From contig NZ_CP048659.1 of assembly GCF_015218165.1 (NCBI RefSeq), positions 2,046,001 to 2,110,000 on the forward strand: a DNA stretch of 64,000 nucleotides, written 5' to 3'. Under the pieces are notes generated by a model. That model saw only the letters and a list, made by a program, of their open reading frames with translations, was not told the DNA's origin and made no database searches. Below are positions 8,829 through 17,710 of the stretch, piece after piece (the first letter of the stretch is position 1; every line of letters starts with the position of its first letter). Source of the stretch: Acinetobacter piscicola. Its GTDB lineage: Bacteria > Pseudomonadota > Gammaproteobacteria > Pseudomonadales > Moraxellaceae. The translations under genes and the position numbers were made by a program.

Positions 8829-9242
8829 TTATAGCCCCAGTAAATGACGCATGACGTAGACGGTGATGAAACCTGCGAGCATAAATAGACTCGTTGCAAC
8901 CATAGAACGCGTAGACAGACGACTCATACCGCAAATCCCATGCCCACTGGTACATCCAGAGCCTAAGCGTGTCCCAAAACCAACCAAAACACCTGCAACA
9001 ATCATGGCTAAGGGTGATGCGTCGATTTGAATCTCAGGACTAAAAAATAGACCATACACAAAAGGCGTCACAAATAAACCCAATAAGAACCATGTTGCAG
9101 GACGTTGAAAAAAGCCTTTTTTATTGAAAAGCTGTCCAATTAAGCCACTGATTCCAGCAATTCTACCGTTGACATATAAATAGCCAACCACAGCAATACC
9201 TAACAGCGCACCGCCAAGCAAGGCATTTAAATAGGGATGCAT
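8829..9242 (-). CDS. YeeE/YedE-family sulfur transporter subunit (first half)
   Basis: A 137-residue membrane protein with about four hydrophobic segments. The key motif is GFGTRLGSGCTSGHGICGMSRLS, the Gly-rich Cys-containing signature of YeeE/YedE proteins. It is the first gene of the operon that continues with the second YeeE half and the persulfide dioxygenase. The region upstream (9262-9296) is very AT-rich and resembles the region upstream of the SulP gene at 23184. The split-gene arrangement is common for BigR-controlled detoxification operons. Confidence 0.83.
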   Translation of the reverse strand: MHPYLNALLGGALLGIAVVGYLYVNGRIAGISGLIGQLFNKKGFFQRPATWFLLGLFVTPFVYGLFFSPEIQIDASPLAMIVAGVLVGFGTRLGSGCTSGHGICGMSRLSTRSMVATSLFMLAGFITVYVMRHLLGL

Positions 9243-9261
9243 ACTTGATCACTCAATAAAC

Positions 9262-9296
9262 ATTATATGTTTTTATAATATATTATTATTATATCT
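9262..9296 (-). promoter_or_regulatory. Candidate BigR-type operator upstream of the sulfur operon
   Basis: The 35-bp AT-only-like tract contains, on the minus strand, AATATATTATAAAAACATAT. This resembles AATATATATAAAAATATGAT upstream of the SulP gene (about 23153-23172). BigR-type ArsR repressors bind AT-rich imperfect palindromes. The likeness is seen by eye; binding is inference. Confidence 0.35.
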
Positions 9297-9530
9297 ATTC
9301 AACCCTTGATTTGTAATTTTATAGTTATTGAATGACAAAAAATTGAAACTTGAGGTGTTTTAATGCATAAAAATCTAAACATATGTATTATTTTCCTTAA
9401 AATTTATCAATAAAATCATAGAATAGATACAAAAATCATCGTCTGTTATAGTTTTTTAATGTATTTCTATATCTTTTATTTTGAGTAGAATCGGCCACAA
9501 TAAGTGATCAACTTTTCAAGGCTGGTTGCT

Positions 9531-9647
9531 ATGGATTTTTTGAGAAAACATAATACAGCAAGTTTTGTATTTTTTATTATTACGGCATATTCATTGCTTG
9601 GCTTCGCACTGGGCTATATTATTTGGGAATTTATTCTTTCCAAATAA
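9531..9647 (+). CDS. Very small membrane protein, 38 aa
   Basis: ATG 9531 to TAA 9645-9647 encodes 38 residues with a short basic start (MDFLRKHN) and one hydrophobic helix (SFVFFIITAYSLLGFALGYIIW). AAGG lies 9 nt before the ATG, and a long hairpin terminator follows at 9677. Membrane topology, a ribosome site and a terminator make a real gene plausible. No function can be assigned. Confidence 0.5.
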   Translation: MDFLRKHNTASFVFFIITAYSLLGFALGYIIWEFILSK

Positions 9648-9676
9648 GTAAAGTAAGCATGACATTGTCCTGAATA

Positions 9677-9724
9677 AAATAACGTAATTGAATCTTATAC
9701 ATCGTGTCAATTACGTTTATTTTA
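9677..9724. terminator. Bidirectional terminator
   Basis: AACGTAATTG (9681-9690) and CAATTACGTT (9708-9717) form a 10-bp stem with A-rich and T-rich flanks. It lies between the small plus-strand gene and the convergent SGNH hydrolase gene. Confidence 0.65.
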
Positions 9725-9742
9725 TAGGTTTATGTGTCTATT

Positions 9743-11011
9743 TTAACGTCCAATGCTTTTACATTCGCTCGAACCTTCTAAACAAATTTGTGCAAAGCCA
9801 AGTTGTCCATAATTTGTGAGCGGTGTCGAATTTGTCTGATTTGGCTCAGTCGTTGATGCAGGACGAGTATCAATATTCACACCTGAAAGATTGAGCAAGT
9901 CTGAAGCTAAAGTGCGTCCTAAACGCTGATAACCTGACGCTGAAAAATGTACGCCGTCTGCACGTCCTAAACCTTGATTAATCCAAGATTTCATTGAGCA
10001 ACTTCCCCCCATCGCTTTTTGCCAATCCCAATACAAAGTATGCATCGACTGAGCGACTTGCAACTGCATACTTTGTACGGCGCTTAATTTGATCGGTCGA
10101 CTACCACATTCACCTGCTGTACGTTTTAAACTTTCAGGTGCAGACACAATCATGACGGCTGTTTGTGGTGAACTTGCTCTAATCTTTTGAATTTTATCCA
10201 CTAAAATAGAACGTGCTTGTTCAACATCCAGATTATCATTATAGGCTTCGTTGGTGCCGTATGCCAAAATCACTAAATTTGGTGCAACGGCTGTCAGCTC
10301 ATTTTGCCAATCATTACTCCAACGGTTCCAATAAGACAACTCAGCACCATTGATCCCCAATGCAGACACAACAGCACCTGAACCATTTTGGTTCTTTGCC
10401 CACCATCCGCCTAAAGCTGAATTTTGAGTATTTTGTGCTGTAATGGTAAACGGTAGTTTGGCGGTAAAAGTAACGGTTTGCCAATGGTTATTTTTAACAG
10501 GTGCTTCGAGGGTAAATGTTTTTCCGTCTGCATCTATCCCTGTAAATGGCATATCATTTGCTGCTTGACGAATACTGACTAAAATTTTTTGAACTTGCTC
10601 AACCTGCTTAGCTTTGATGGTGAGTGTTGCACCTGCATATTGAGGTACAGCATTTAAACCACCTAAAGTATAATTATCATTGCGCTGGGTGCGGCTTGAA
10701 ACAGGTCGCCAACCTGAATTGTCATAACCAAATCGTGCCATACGTTGACCTGAGAAATACATCGGCATACCCCAGCCCATGCCACCATCACCTAAAGCAT
10801 TTTGTAATTGTTGACGTAAAACATGCGTCATTTCATCTGCGGCAGTATGTGAATCACCCAATTGCACAACATGCACATCACGATTTTGTATCGCTGCATT
10901 TAACTTGGCCGTATTGGGTTCATTAAAATTGCTTAAATTGCTTGCAAAACTTTGTCCAATCGCAAGCGTTGCTAAAATACTGACATTTAAAACTTTTTTA
11001 ATCATTGTCAT
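9743..11011 (-). CDS. Secreted SGNH hydrolase, Ape1-like (putative peptidoglycan O-acetylesterase)
   Basis: A 422-residue secreted protein with a signal peptide (MTMIKKVLNVSILATLAIGQSFA). SGNH blocks are GDSH (about residue 53), GTNE, and DGVHFS with the catalytic His. An inserted beta-rich region lies between blocks I and III, and GWGMPMYFSGQRMARFGYDNSGW resembles Neisseria Ape1, which removes O-acetyl groups from peptidoglycan. AGG sits 7 nt before ATG 11011. It is the last gene of a three-gene run with an MBOAT acyltransferase and a membrane SGNH protein. Activity on another surface polymer is possible. Confidence 0.7.
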   Translation of the reverse strand: MTMIKKVLNVSILATLAIGQSFASNLSNFNEPNTAKLNAAIQNRDVHVVQLGDSHTAADEMTHVLRQQLQNALGDGGMGWGMPMYFSGQRMARFGYDNSGWRPVSSRTQRNDNYTLGGLNAVPQYAGATLTIKAKQVEQVQKILVSIRQAANDMPFTGIDADGKTFTLEAPVKNNHWQTVTFTAKLPFTITAQNTQNSALGGWWAKNQNGSGAVVSALGINGAELSYWNRWSNDWQNELTAVAPNLVILAYGTNEAYNDNLDVEQARSILVDKIQKIRASSPQTAVMIVSAPESLKRTAGECGSRPIKLSAVQSMQLQVAQSMHTLYWDWQKAMGGSCSMKSWINQGLGRADGVHFSASGYQRLGRTLASDLLNLSGVNIDTRPASTTEPNQTNSTPLTNYGQLGFAQICLEGSSECKSIGR

Positions 11012-11047
11012 GAATGTACCTAAACCGAATTTCTAATTAAATATCGA

Positions 11048-12133
11048 CTACTGAATGACGTTTAAATGCTGACTGATCACATTGGCAATCGCTTTTTGTC
11101 CTTCTGCAGAGAAATGAATCCCGTCCGCACTGCGCATTTTGATGGATTGACCATCTTTGACCAAATAATCACTATAAACATTGTTCTTATTACCCAAAAT
11201 AGGGCGAGAATCTATGAAGAATGCTTTGCTTTTTTGTACCTGATCTGCAACCACTTGATTTAAGTAGATCATCTGCTCATTTAATTGTGGTTTACGCATG
11301 TTTGGTGGGGTTAACCACATGACACGTACATTATGTTGCTGAGCCGTATCAATAATTTCCTTAATTCGTGAACGATAGACCGCTTCCCATTCAGGCGATT
11401 TAAATTTTAAATATGTTCCGCCTTTCGGGTTGGGCATATCCCAAGGGTCATTCGGTCCTAAAAAAACCACTAAAATTTTAATTTCAGGATGACTTGCAAT
11501 GGTTTCTTGAATGGTTTTTGGCCAATCAAAAAAGCTTGGATAAGATAAACCTGTACTTTGTTTACTCAAATTCACGGTTTTAATGTCATAATTTTCCAGT
11601 AAATACTTTTGTACAAACGGTGCAACCCCTTGCATTAAAGAATCTCCTGCAAAAAATACTTGATCATTTTTTGTTAAACTAAATTGATTGAGTAAATTTT
11701 GATGCTCACGCGCAGCCGCTTCTTTGGCTAAACGGATTTTTTCCTGTTTGGCTTTTTCAGCCAATTGCTGTTTATATTCTGTGGTATACGCATAATCATG
11801 GTTAAATGTGTCAACAATATATTGATTATGCTGCTGAATTGAATTTTTTACAGCATTATGTTCAGCATAGAACAAAGTGCCTAGTTCTCCCCCTTTTTGC
11901 CACATTGGGTATTTATCCAAAACCTTGAGGGGACTGTCTTGATGATAGGTCTGTTGATAATAGGCATTCACTGAATTTTGCATCATCCAAATACCTAAAA
12001 CAGCAGTGACCACTAAAAATACAACCGTATACAGCACACCTTGCCAATGATCATTTTCAATATGATCCTGTGTTGTTGCGTGATCGTAGTCAAAATTTAA
12101 GCGTGTCATTTCGCTTGGATTAGAAGTTGGCAT
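11048..12133 (-). CDS. Membrane-anchored SGNH protein, DUF459 type (PatB-like O-acetyltransferase)
   Basis: A 361-residue protein with one N-terminal membrane anchor (about 31-52, GVLYTVVFLVVTAVLGIWMM). A charged helical stretch follows (about 100-145, KQQLAEKAKQEKIRLAKEAAA). The SGNH domain has FAGDSLMQG, FLGPNDPWD and ADGIHFS. The start is ATG 12133, with AGGA 7 nt upstream; it overlaps the MBOAT gene by 14 bp. In Pat/Pac systems a protein of this layout passes acetyl groups from the MBOAT partner to peptidoglycan in the periplasm. That role is inferred from family and context. Confidence 0.7.
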   Translation of the reverse strand: MPTSNPSEMTRLNFDYDHATTQDHIENDHWQGVLYTVVFLVVTAVLGIWMMQNSVNAYYQQTYHQDSPLKVLDKYPMWQKGGELGTLFYAEHNAVKNSIQQHNQYIVDTFNHDYAYTTEYKQQLAEKAKQEKIRLAKEAAAREHQNLLNQFSLTKNDQVFFAGDSLMQGVAPFVQKYLLENYDIKTVNLSKQSTGLSYPSFFDWPKTIQETIASHPEIKILVVFLGPNDPWDMPNPKGGTYLKFKSPEWEAVYRSRIKEIIDTAQQHNVRVMWLTPPNMRKPQLNEQMIYLNQVVADQVQKSKAFFIDSRPILGNKNNVYSDYLVKDGQSIKMRSADGIHFSAEGQKAIANVISQHLNVIQ

Positions 12134-13619
12134 AAATAAATCCTGGAATGCCTGATGGGGCACAAATCACAATGACAATAAAAACAATGAGTAAAGGCAC
12201 AAATAGAGCATATTTCGGTAAGACTTCAAAACGCATTCTTTGCGTTGAAAACAAACGCTTCACAAATGGATAGGCAATCCAAGAAATGGTCAATAAAGTC
12301 AGTAAATACAAAGGATTATTCGACCATTGTACATTAACATAATTGGTGAATAAGGCTTGAAATACTTGCATTGCTTCTTCAAAAGTTTTTGCTCGGAAAA
12401 ATACAAAACAAAAACAGACAAAATGAATAGTGACAAATACACCTAAAACCTTACCGATCCAACTCGATTTGTAGAGTGCATCACGGGCTTCTTTCGCTGA
12501 AACTTTAAAAGTTTTTTCATAGAGTTTATCGGCAACATTAAGCAGTACTAAAGCCAAACCGTGAAATAATCCCCATAAGAAAAAATTCCAACCTGAGCCA
12601 TGCCATACACCTGAAAGTACCATCGCTAGAAGTAAATTAAACTGCGTACGTACAAAACCGCCACGGCTACCACCCAATGGAATATAGATATAATCACGAA
12701 TCCATGTTGACAGGCTGATATGCCATTTGTCCCAAAAATCACGGATATTGTGTGCAAGCAAAGGTGCTCTAAAGTTAACAGGGAGTTTAAAACCGAGCAG
12801 TAGACCAAAAGCGATCATCATTTCACTATAGCCAGAAAAGTCTAAAAATAGCTGTAAGGTATAACCATAAATCGCCGCAAGTACTTCTAAACTATGATAT
12901 TGCATCGGATTTGCAAAGACAGGATTGACCCAATTGTCTGCCAACCACCCTGCAATCCACCATTTTTTAACCAATGCCAATGCGATGAATAAAAAAGCTA
13001 AACTTGGAAATAAAATATGACGACGCTGCGATGAACGAATTTGTTCACTCATCCCGCAAGCATGTCCTTGAATATCTGTTAAGCCTTTGGCACTTTGTGC
13101 ACGAGCAATGGGCCCTGCCGTAATGGTCGCAAAAAATGAAAAGTGCATGAATAATTCGTTCAATTTAAAACGAGGTACATCCACTTCTTCACGATAACGG
13201 CTGACTAAATAACTGATGGCTTGAAATGAATAATATGAAATCCCTAAAGGTAGAATCAGGTTTGCCACCAAACCTGAGCTGTCTAAGTTTAAATGATTCA
13301 ATGCAAAGCTGATTTGTGCTTTAAAAAAGTCATAAAACTTAAATAAAGATAATTGAGCAATGGTCAGCAAAATACCAATCAATAATAATGTCTTTTTATG
13401 TTGTGCATAGCGCTCCATCAAAACGCTTATTAGAAAAACAGCACAGGTAAATCCAAATAAAATGAAGACAGGTAATTCACCTGCCATCAGATAGATCACT
13501 GTGTAGCTAAACAGAATCAAAATCAAATTTTGTATTTTCGGACTAAAACGAAATGACCAATAAATACAAAAAAAAGCAATGAAAAACAGACAAAACTCGA
13601 TGGACAAAAACGAAAACAT
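12120..13619 (-). CDS. MBOAT-family O-acyltransferase (PatA/AlgI-like)
   Basis: A 499-residue multi-pass membrane protein. Conserved MBOAT features are FNFRAPLLAHNIRDFWDKWHISLSTWIRDYIYIPLGGSRGG in short form (NIRDFWDKWHISLS, YIPLGGSR) and the catalytic His in GVWHGSGWNFFLWG. The start was placed at ATG 13619 (MFSFLSIEF), which matches the usual family N-terminus; the longer frame begins with GTG. It would carry acetyl groups across the inner membrane for the two SGNH proteins that follow. The set resembles PatA-PatB-Ape1. Confidence 0.82.
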   Translation of the reverse strand: MFSFLSIEFCLFFIAFFCIYWSFRFSPKIQNLILILFSYTVIYLMAGELPVFILFGFTCAVFLISVLMERYAQHKKTLLLIGILLTIAQLSLFKFYDFFKAQISFALNHLNLDSSGLVANLILPLGISYYSFQAISYLVSRYREEVDVPRFKLNELFMHFSFFATITAGPIARAQSAKGLTDIQGHACGMSEQIRSSQRRHILFPSLAFLFIALALVKKWWIAGWLADNWVNPVFANPMQYHSLEVLAAIYGYTLQLFLDFSGYSEMMIAFGLLLGFKLPVNFRAPLLAHNIRDFWDKWHISLSTWIRDYIYIPLGGSRGGFVRTQFNLLLAMVLSGVWHGSGWNFFLWGLFHGLALVLLNVADKLYEKTFKVSAKEARDALYKSSWIGKVLGVFVTIHFVCFCFVFFRAKTFEEAMQVFQALFTNYVNVQWSNNPLYLLTLLTISWIAYPFVKRLFSTQRMRFEVLPKYALFVPLLIVFIVIVICAPSGIPGFIYANF

Positions 13620-13880
13620 TTCAGCTACTGCACTGCGATAACGACGCAAATATAGCACTTGCGTTACAATTTTAAAACAAAAATAAAATTATTATTATCA
13701 ATATTTTAAATTTATTTAATCGAACTGTTAGACAAAATATGTGGATTTTGTACATTTTATATACAAAACATTTTAGCGCATTAAAATTTAATCAAATTTA
13801 AGTGCACACACAGCATGATGCTGTTCAGCCTTTAATCTATTTTTAGAATTGCATTTTGGAAAATTTCGACGCACAATAAA

Positions 13881-13898
13881 TTAGAGTAATTACTCTAA
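13881..13898. promoter_or_regulatory. 18-bp perfect palindrome, candidate operator
   Basis: TTAGAGTAATTACTCTAA is an exact palindrome ending 20 bp before the HD-domain gene start, where a promoter or early leader would lie. Its size and symmetry fit a dimeric repressor site. No regulator gene is adjacent. Confidence 0.45.
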
Positions 13899-13918
13899 TT
13901 TTAAGAAAAGGAATAAAA

Positions 13919-14674
13919 ATGCTTGGTGATCGTGCATGGATGACCTTAACGCAAGGCAAATTAAACTTTAAAGACAAAATCACGTTGCTAAAAAAATTTA
14001 TGCTTCCTGCAACATTCAATTTTGCAAAATCTCAATTTAATGTGACATCGACTTCACATCATTTAACACGACAAGAGATTAAAATTCCTGACACCGCGAT
14101 TGTTAAAGACGCTCTCTTTGAATTAGAACAGACCCATTGCCAAGCAACCATTTTACATTCTTGGCGTTGTTATTTTTGGGGTGTCGCAATTGCGCAGAGT
14201 AAACAATGGCAATTTGATGATGAAATTTTTTTAATTGCAAGTTTACTGCATGATGTTGCTTTGGCAGATCCAAAAACTGAATATCAAAGTTGCCAATGCT
14301 TTACTTTTGAAAGTGCCTTACGTTCAGAAAGCATTTGCCATCGGCATGATTATCCTGCCCATAAAAGTCAAAAAATTTCAGATGCAATCTGTTTACATAT
14401 GAATGGCTATTTGGATGAAAAAGACCATCGTTTGGCAAAAGAAAGTTTACTTTTACAACAAGCCACTGCCTATGATGCGATTGGTAGCGAAGCCCAATAC
14501 ATTTCTCACCACTATCAAACAGAAATTTTAAAGCATTATCCTCGAACACAGTTCAAAACACGTTTTCAAGATTTAATGCTACAAGAAGCTCAACGCCATC
14601 CACATGCCAGACCGGCATTCATGAATGCGTTCGGGCTAAAATTAATGATTCAATTCAATCATCAATTAAAATAA
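13919..14674 (+). CDS. HD-domain protein (cyanamide-hydratase/DDI2-like superfamily member)
   Basis: A 251-residue soluble protein. The HD metal-binding pattern is seen as ATILHSWRCYFWG (His at about 80) and IASLLHDVAL (His-Asp at about 111-112), with further His residues at CLHMNGYLD. The HSxRxY context is reminiscent of the DDI2/cyanamide hydratase branch of HD proteins. The true substrate is unknown. AAAGGAATAAAA precedes ATG 13919. The next gene, an alpha/beta hydrolase, begins 12 bp after the stop, so the two likely form an operon. Confidence 0.65.
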   Translation: MLGDRAWMTLTQGKLNFKDKITLLKKFMLPATFNFAKSQFNVTSTSHHLTRQEIKIPDTAIVKDALFELEQTHCQATILHSWRCYFWGVAIAQSKQWQFDDEIFLIASLLHDVALADPKTEYQSCQCFTFESALRSESICHRHDYPAHKSQKISDAICLHMNGYLDEKDHRLAKESLLLQQATAYDAIGSEAQYISHHYQTEILKHYPRTQFKTRFQDLMLQEAQRHPHARPAFMNAFGLKLMIQFNHQLK

Positions 14675-14686
14675 GGCAATACCTAG

Positions 14687-15499
14687 ATGAATAGAACTAC
14701 TTTACAAAAACAACTGATATTTCCACAAAGCGATAAAATTTTAGTGGATATTTATCAAGTTGCTCAGCAACAGCATGTCATTATTGTGTTACCTGCCATT
14801 GGTGTTGCTATTCAAAAATATGAACCACTGATTCAACATTTAATTGAACAAGGCTTTAATGTCATTGCAGCGGACTATCCCGGATGTGGACGTAATACCC
14901 CATCCGTTTCTGCAACATTTGATTTTGGTTATGCGGATTTATTGGGGTATTTCATTCCACAATTAGTCAACATTGCACAAGAATTATCACCACAAACGCC
15001 CATCCTATTAGGACATAGCTTAGGTGGACATTTAGCAACACTCTATGCTCAGCATCATACCGTTAAAGTCATTGGTATTGCCACAGGTAATATTGGTTTA
15101 AAATATTGGGATTACAAAGGCAAATTGAATATTTTAAAAGCTGCAGCAATTTTTAATGCCATGATTTTAAAAGATGGGTATTTGGCAGGTTATAAAATTG
15201 GCTTTGGAAATAAAGAAGCAAAAACATTAATGCATGATTGGTCTAAAGTGATTTTTACTGGAAATTATCGCCATATTTTACCAAAAGAATCTCTATCGAA
15301 AAATCCAGCATTATTTATCCAATTCAAACAAGATGATTTTGCCCCAATGTCTTCGACACTCGGACTAAGTCGCTATTTTTACACGCCCAAAGTGCAACAG
15401 TTAGACTTAACACAGAGTTTAAAAGGTCATCAACATAGTGTTTGGCTCAAACAACCCAAAGTTGTTGTTGAGTTGATTAGATCGTTTATACGGGACTAA
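14687..15499 (+). CDS. Alpha/beta-fold hydrolase (serine aminopeptidase/lysophospholipase-like)
   Basis: A 270-residue alpha/beta hydrolase with the nucleophile elbow GHSLGG (Ser at about 111), an oxyanion-region loop near LPAIGV, and a candidate catalytic His in LKGHQHSVW near the C-terminus. AADYPGCGRN fits the strand-turn seen in the S33-like branch. It is probably co-transcribed with the HD-domain gene just upstream. Its tail overlaps the convergent gene by 14 bp. The substrate is unknown. Confidence 0.78.
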   Translation: MNRTTLQKQLIFPQSDKILVDIYQVAQQQHVIIVLPAIGVAIQKYEPLIQHLIEQGFNVIAADYPGCGRNTPSVSATFDFGYADLLGYFIPQLVNIAQELSPQTPILLGHSLGGHLATLYAQHHTVKVIGIATGNIGLKYWDYKGKLNILKAAAIFNAMILKDGYLAGYKIGFGNKEAKTLMHDWSKVIFTGNYRHILPKESLSKNPALFIQFKQDDFAPMSSTLGLSRYFYTPKVQQLDLTQSLKGHQHSVWLKQPKVVVELIRSFIRD

Positions 15500-16187
15500 A
15501 TCCATAAAATATAAATATGACATAAGTCCATACCATAAGCATTGCGATGGACATGATGAACAGCATTGCTTTACGCTGCCATTGAAATGTAGCTGCCAAT
15601 TGAATTCGTTGTCGTTTTTGAGCATTTTCGACTTGTGTTTTATCAAACTTTATAAAAAATACAAAGCCTGCCAATAATATGATGCCTGCACTGTAAAATA
15701 CAGCTGTCCATACCAAATCATATTTGGCTTGCAATAAATGCCGTGAATTTTCGTATGGTTTTATTGGTAGATCGACTTGGACTAATTGGTTATGCTCATC
15801 TAAATATTGAAATTGTTTTAATTCATATTCTCTCGTATGCTGAGGTGTCTGCGCAAAATAACGCTCATAAAAACTGACGTTTTGAATTTTATATTGCGGA
15901 TGATCAAATTCATTGCAAATGTCTTGAGATAATTTAACACACTGTAATTCATAAATTTGCTTTCCATTAATAGAAAAATAAAGTCGCCTCCGATCTCCTT
16001 TCCAATCATTTTCTACATATTGTAACTGTTGCGGAATATGGTAATGAACCAAACGATATTCCCCAAAGGCAATATTTTGATAATGTTCAGCATTTGAAAT
16101 TAACTTCATACCCATAAATACATTGAGCATGAAAAAGTAGAACAAGATTGCATGGAATGTTCTATTTTTATCTTTACTATAAGTCAT
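15486..16187 (-). CDS. Unrecognised membrane protein with extracytoplasmic domain
   Basis: A 233-residue protein with a first hydrophobic segment at about 11-28, a soluble middle of about 120 residues containing two Cys (LQCVKLSQDICNEF), and two further membrane helices at about 158-178 and 210-230. I do not recognise a family. The middle region would face the periplasm if the first helix is an anchor. It overlaps the convergent hydrolase by 14 bp. It could be a standalone gene of unknown role. Confidence 0.6.
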   Translation of the reverse strand: MTYSKDKNRTFHAILFYFFMLNVFMGMKLISNAEHYQNIAFGEYRLVHYHIPQQLQYVENDWKGDRRRLYFSINGKQIYELQCVKLSQDICNEFDHPQYKIQNVSFYERYFAQTPQHTREYELKQFQYLDEHNQLVQVDLPIKPYENSRHLLQAKYDLVWTAVFYSAGIILLAGFVFFIKFDKTQVENAQKRQRIQLAATFQWQRKAMLFIMSIAMLMVWTYVIFIFYGFSPV

Positions 16188-16233
16188 AATTTTTTAATTT
16201 TGCAGTTTCTCAATAATTTGAAATTTAAAAATT

Positions 16234-17133
16234 TTAAAAATGAATTTTATCACGATGCTGATCGACAATATTTAACCACGCACGTGTTGCTGGGCTCATG
16301 GTGACAGAGGTATTCCATGCCATACTGAGTGTCCAATTTAAATTTGGCTGTGTCAAAAGCACGGTTTGATAATGTGTTTGATCTAACTGATCACAATAGA
16401 TTTGAGGTAAAAGTGCAATACCCATATCAAACTCAACCATTTTTGAAATAAAGTCCCATTGTCCACTTTTACATACCACATGTGGTTCAAAGCCAACGCT
16501 TTGTGCTGCTGCGATAATCACATTATTTAAGGTAAAAGAGTCGGCATAGAGTAAAAAAGATTCCTCTTTTAGTTCAATTAGATCGACATTTTTACGATTT
16601 TTCCATTTAGCGTTTTTCGCTGACAATAAGCATAAAGGCGAGTCCAAAACAGGAATCGCTGAAAAGTTTGGTCTTAGATTTCCGAGTAAAATCCCAACAT
16701 CAACTGTTTTTTCTGCAATCGCTTCCTCTACGCCGTTTGCACCTACTTCTAAAAATTTGAGTTCAATCTCTGGATATTGTTGATGAAATAATGCAATTAA
16801 TGGACTGAATAAGACTGAACCTAAAGGCGGTAAGCCAAGGGTGAGTTTGCCTTTTTTTAAATGATGTACATGTTGAATCGTGTCATAAATTTTTTGTTGT
16901 TCTTGCAAAATTGTGACAGCATGTTGATAAATTAATTCACCTGTATAGGTTAAATACACCTCACGTTTACGCCCTGCTTCACCCTTTTTAAATAATGCAG
17001 TCTGTAATTCATATTCTAAATGTGCGATTGCCTTACTGATTGTAGGTTGGGTCATACATAACTTCTCTGCTGCTAGTGAAAAGCTTTGTACATCTACAAC
17101 TGTCCGAAAAATTTTTAAGCTTTTTAAATCCAT
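16234..17133 (-). CDS. LysR-family regulator, CidR-like
   Basis: A 299-residue LysR regulator with an N-terminal helix-turn-helix (FSLAAEKLCMTQPTISKAIAHLEYEL) and a two-lobed effector domain. It is divergent from the cidA/lrgB-type pair, the standard position for a CidR-type activator of holin-like genes. The 100-bp spacer contains AT-rich dyad-like sequence around 17150-17180 that could hold a LysR site. In other bacteria CidR responds to acetate or low pH; that is not tested here. Confidence 0.83.
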   Translation of the reverse strand: MDLKSLKIFRTVVDVQSFSLAAEKLCMTQPTISKAIAHLEYELQTALFKKGEAGRKREVYLTYTGELIYQHAVTILQEQQKIYDTIQHVHHLKKGKLTLGLPPLGSVLFSPLIALFHQQYPEIELKFLEVGANGVEEAIAEKTVDVGILLGNLRPNFSAIPVLDSPLCLLSAKNAKWKNRKNVDLIELKEESFLLYADSFTLNNVIIAAAQSVGFEPHVVCKSGQWDFISKMVEFDMGIALLPQIYCDQLDQTHYQTVLLTQPNLNWTLSMAWNTSVTMSPATRAWLNIVDQHRDKIHF

Positions 17134-17233
17134 AAATTATTCCTTTTTAAGAATAATATTAATTTAATTATTCATAATTTAACATAAAAGTGCATAATAA
17201 AATAAGACATCTGTTCGCAACAAGCCGCATATT

Positions 17234-17710
17234 ATGTCGCATTCACGCCATTTATTTTCTAAGCTGAATTTCTCTGCAAAGTTCAGTTTTATCGGCATAG
17301 TCTTTTTACAAATTCTTTTACTACTGGTCTTCTTCGCAATGGGTGGCGTGATCAAAAACGCTTTCAATCTCCCTATTTCAGCCGCTGTTATTGGTTTAAT
17401 GCTTGTACTGCTCTGTTTATTCAGCGGTATTTTAAAATTAAACTGGATTAAGACAGGTTCTGACATGATTTTGGCAGAATTAGTGCTCTTCTTTATTCCT
17501 TGTTTCATCGGGCTGATGAAATACAAAGATTTATTTTTGACTGAAGGTTGGCAACTGCTGATCGCCGTGTTTATCGGAACAATTTGTGTCATGGTCTGTA
17601 CAGCGTATAGCGTACATTTTGGTTTTAAACTTGAGCATAAAATTAAGCAACGGCGATTAGAGCATCAGAACAAATGGCAACATGATCAGGAGAAGCATAA
17701 ATGTCTTTAA
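17234..17710 (+). CDS. CidA/LrgA-family holin-like protein
   Basis: A 158-residue protein with four hydrophobic segments. LPISAAVIGLMLVLLCLFSG and ELVLFFIPCFIGLMKYKDLF are CidA/LrgA family signatures. The tail is basic and polar (about 125-158). It overlaps the lrgB-type gene by 10 bp. These proteins affect murein hydrolase activity and, in some bacteria, organic-acid export. The divergent LysR gene is its likely regulator. Confidence 0.85.
   Translation: MSHSRHLFSKLNFSAKFSFIGIVFLQILLLLVFFAMGGVIKNAFNLPISAAVIGLMLVLLCLFSGILKLNWIKTGSDMILAELVLFFIPCFIGLMKYKDLFLTEGWQLLIAVFIGTICVMVCTAYSVHFGFKLEHKIKQRRLEHQNKWQHDQEKHKCL

Noticed and set aside
8413..8955. Long start for the second YeeE half
   Set aside because: It would overlap 127 bp of the first YeeE half; the ATG at 8826 follows that gene by 2 bp and gives a normal family N-terminus.
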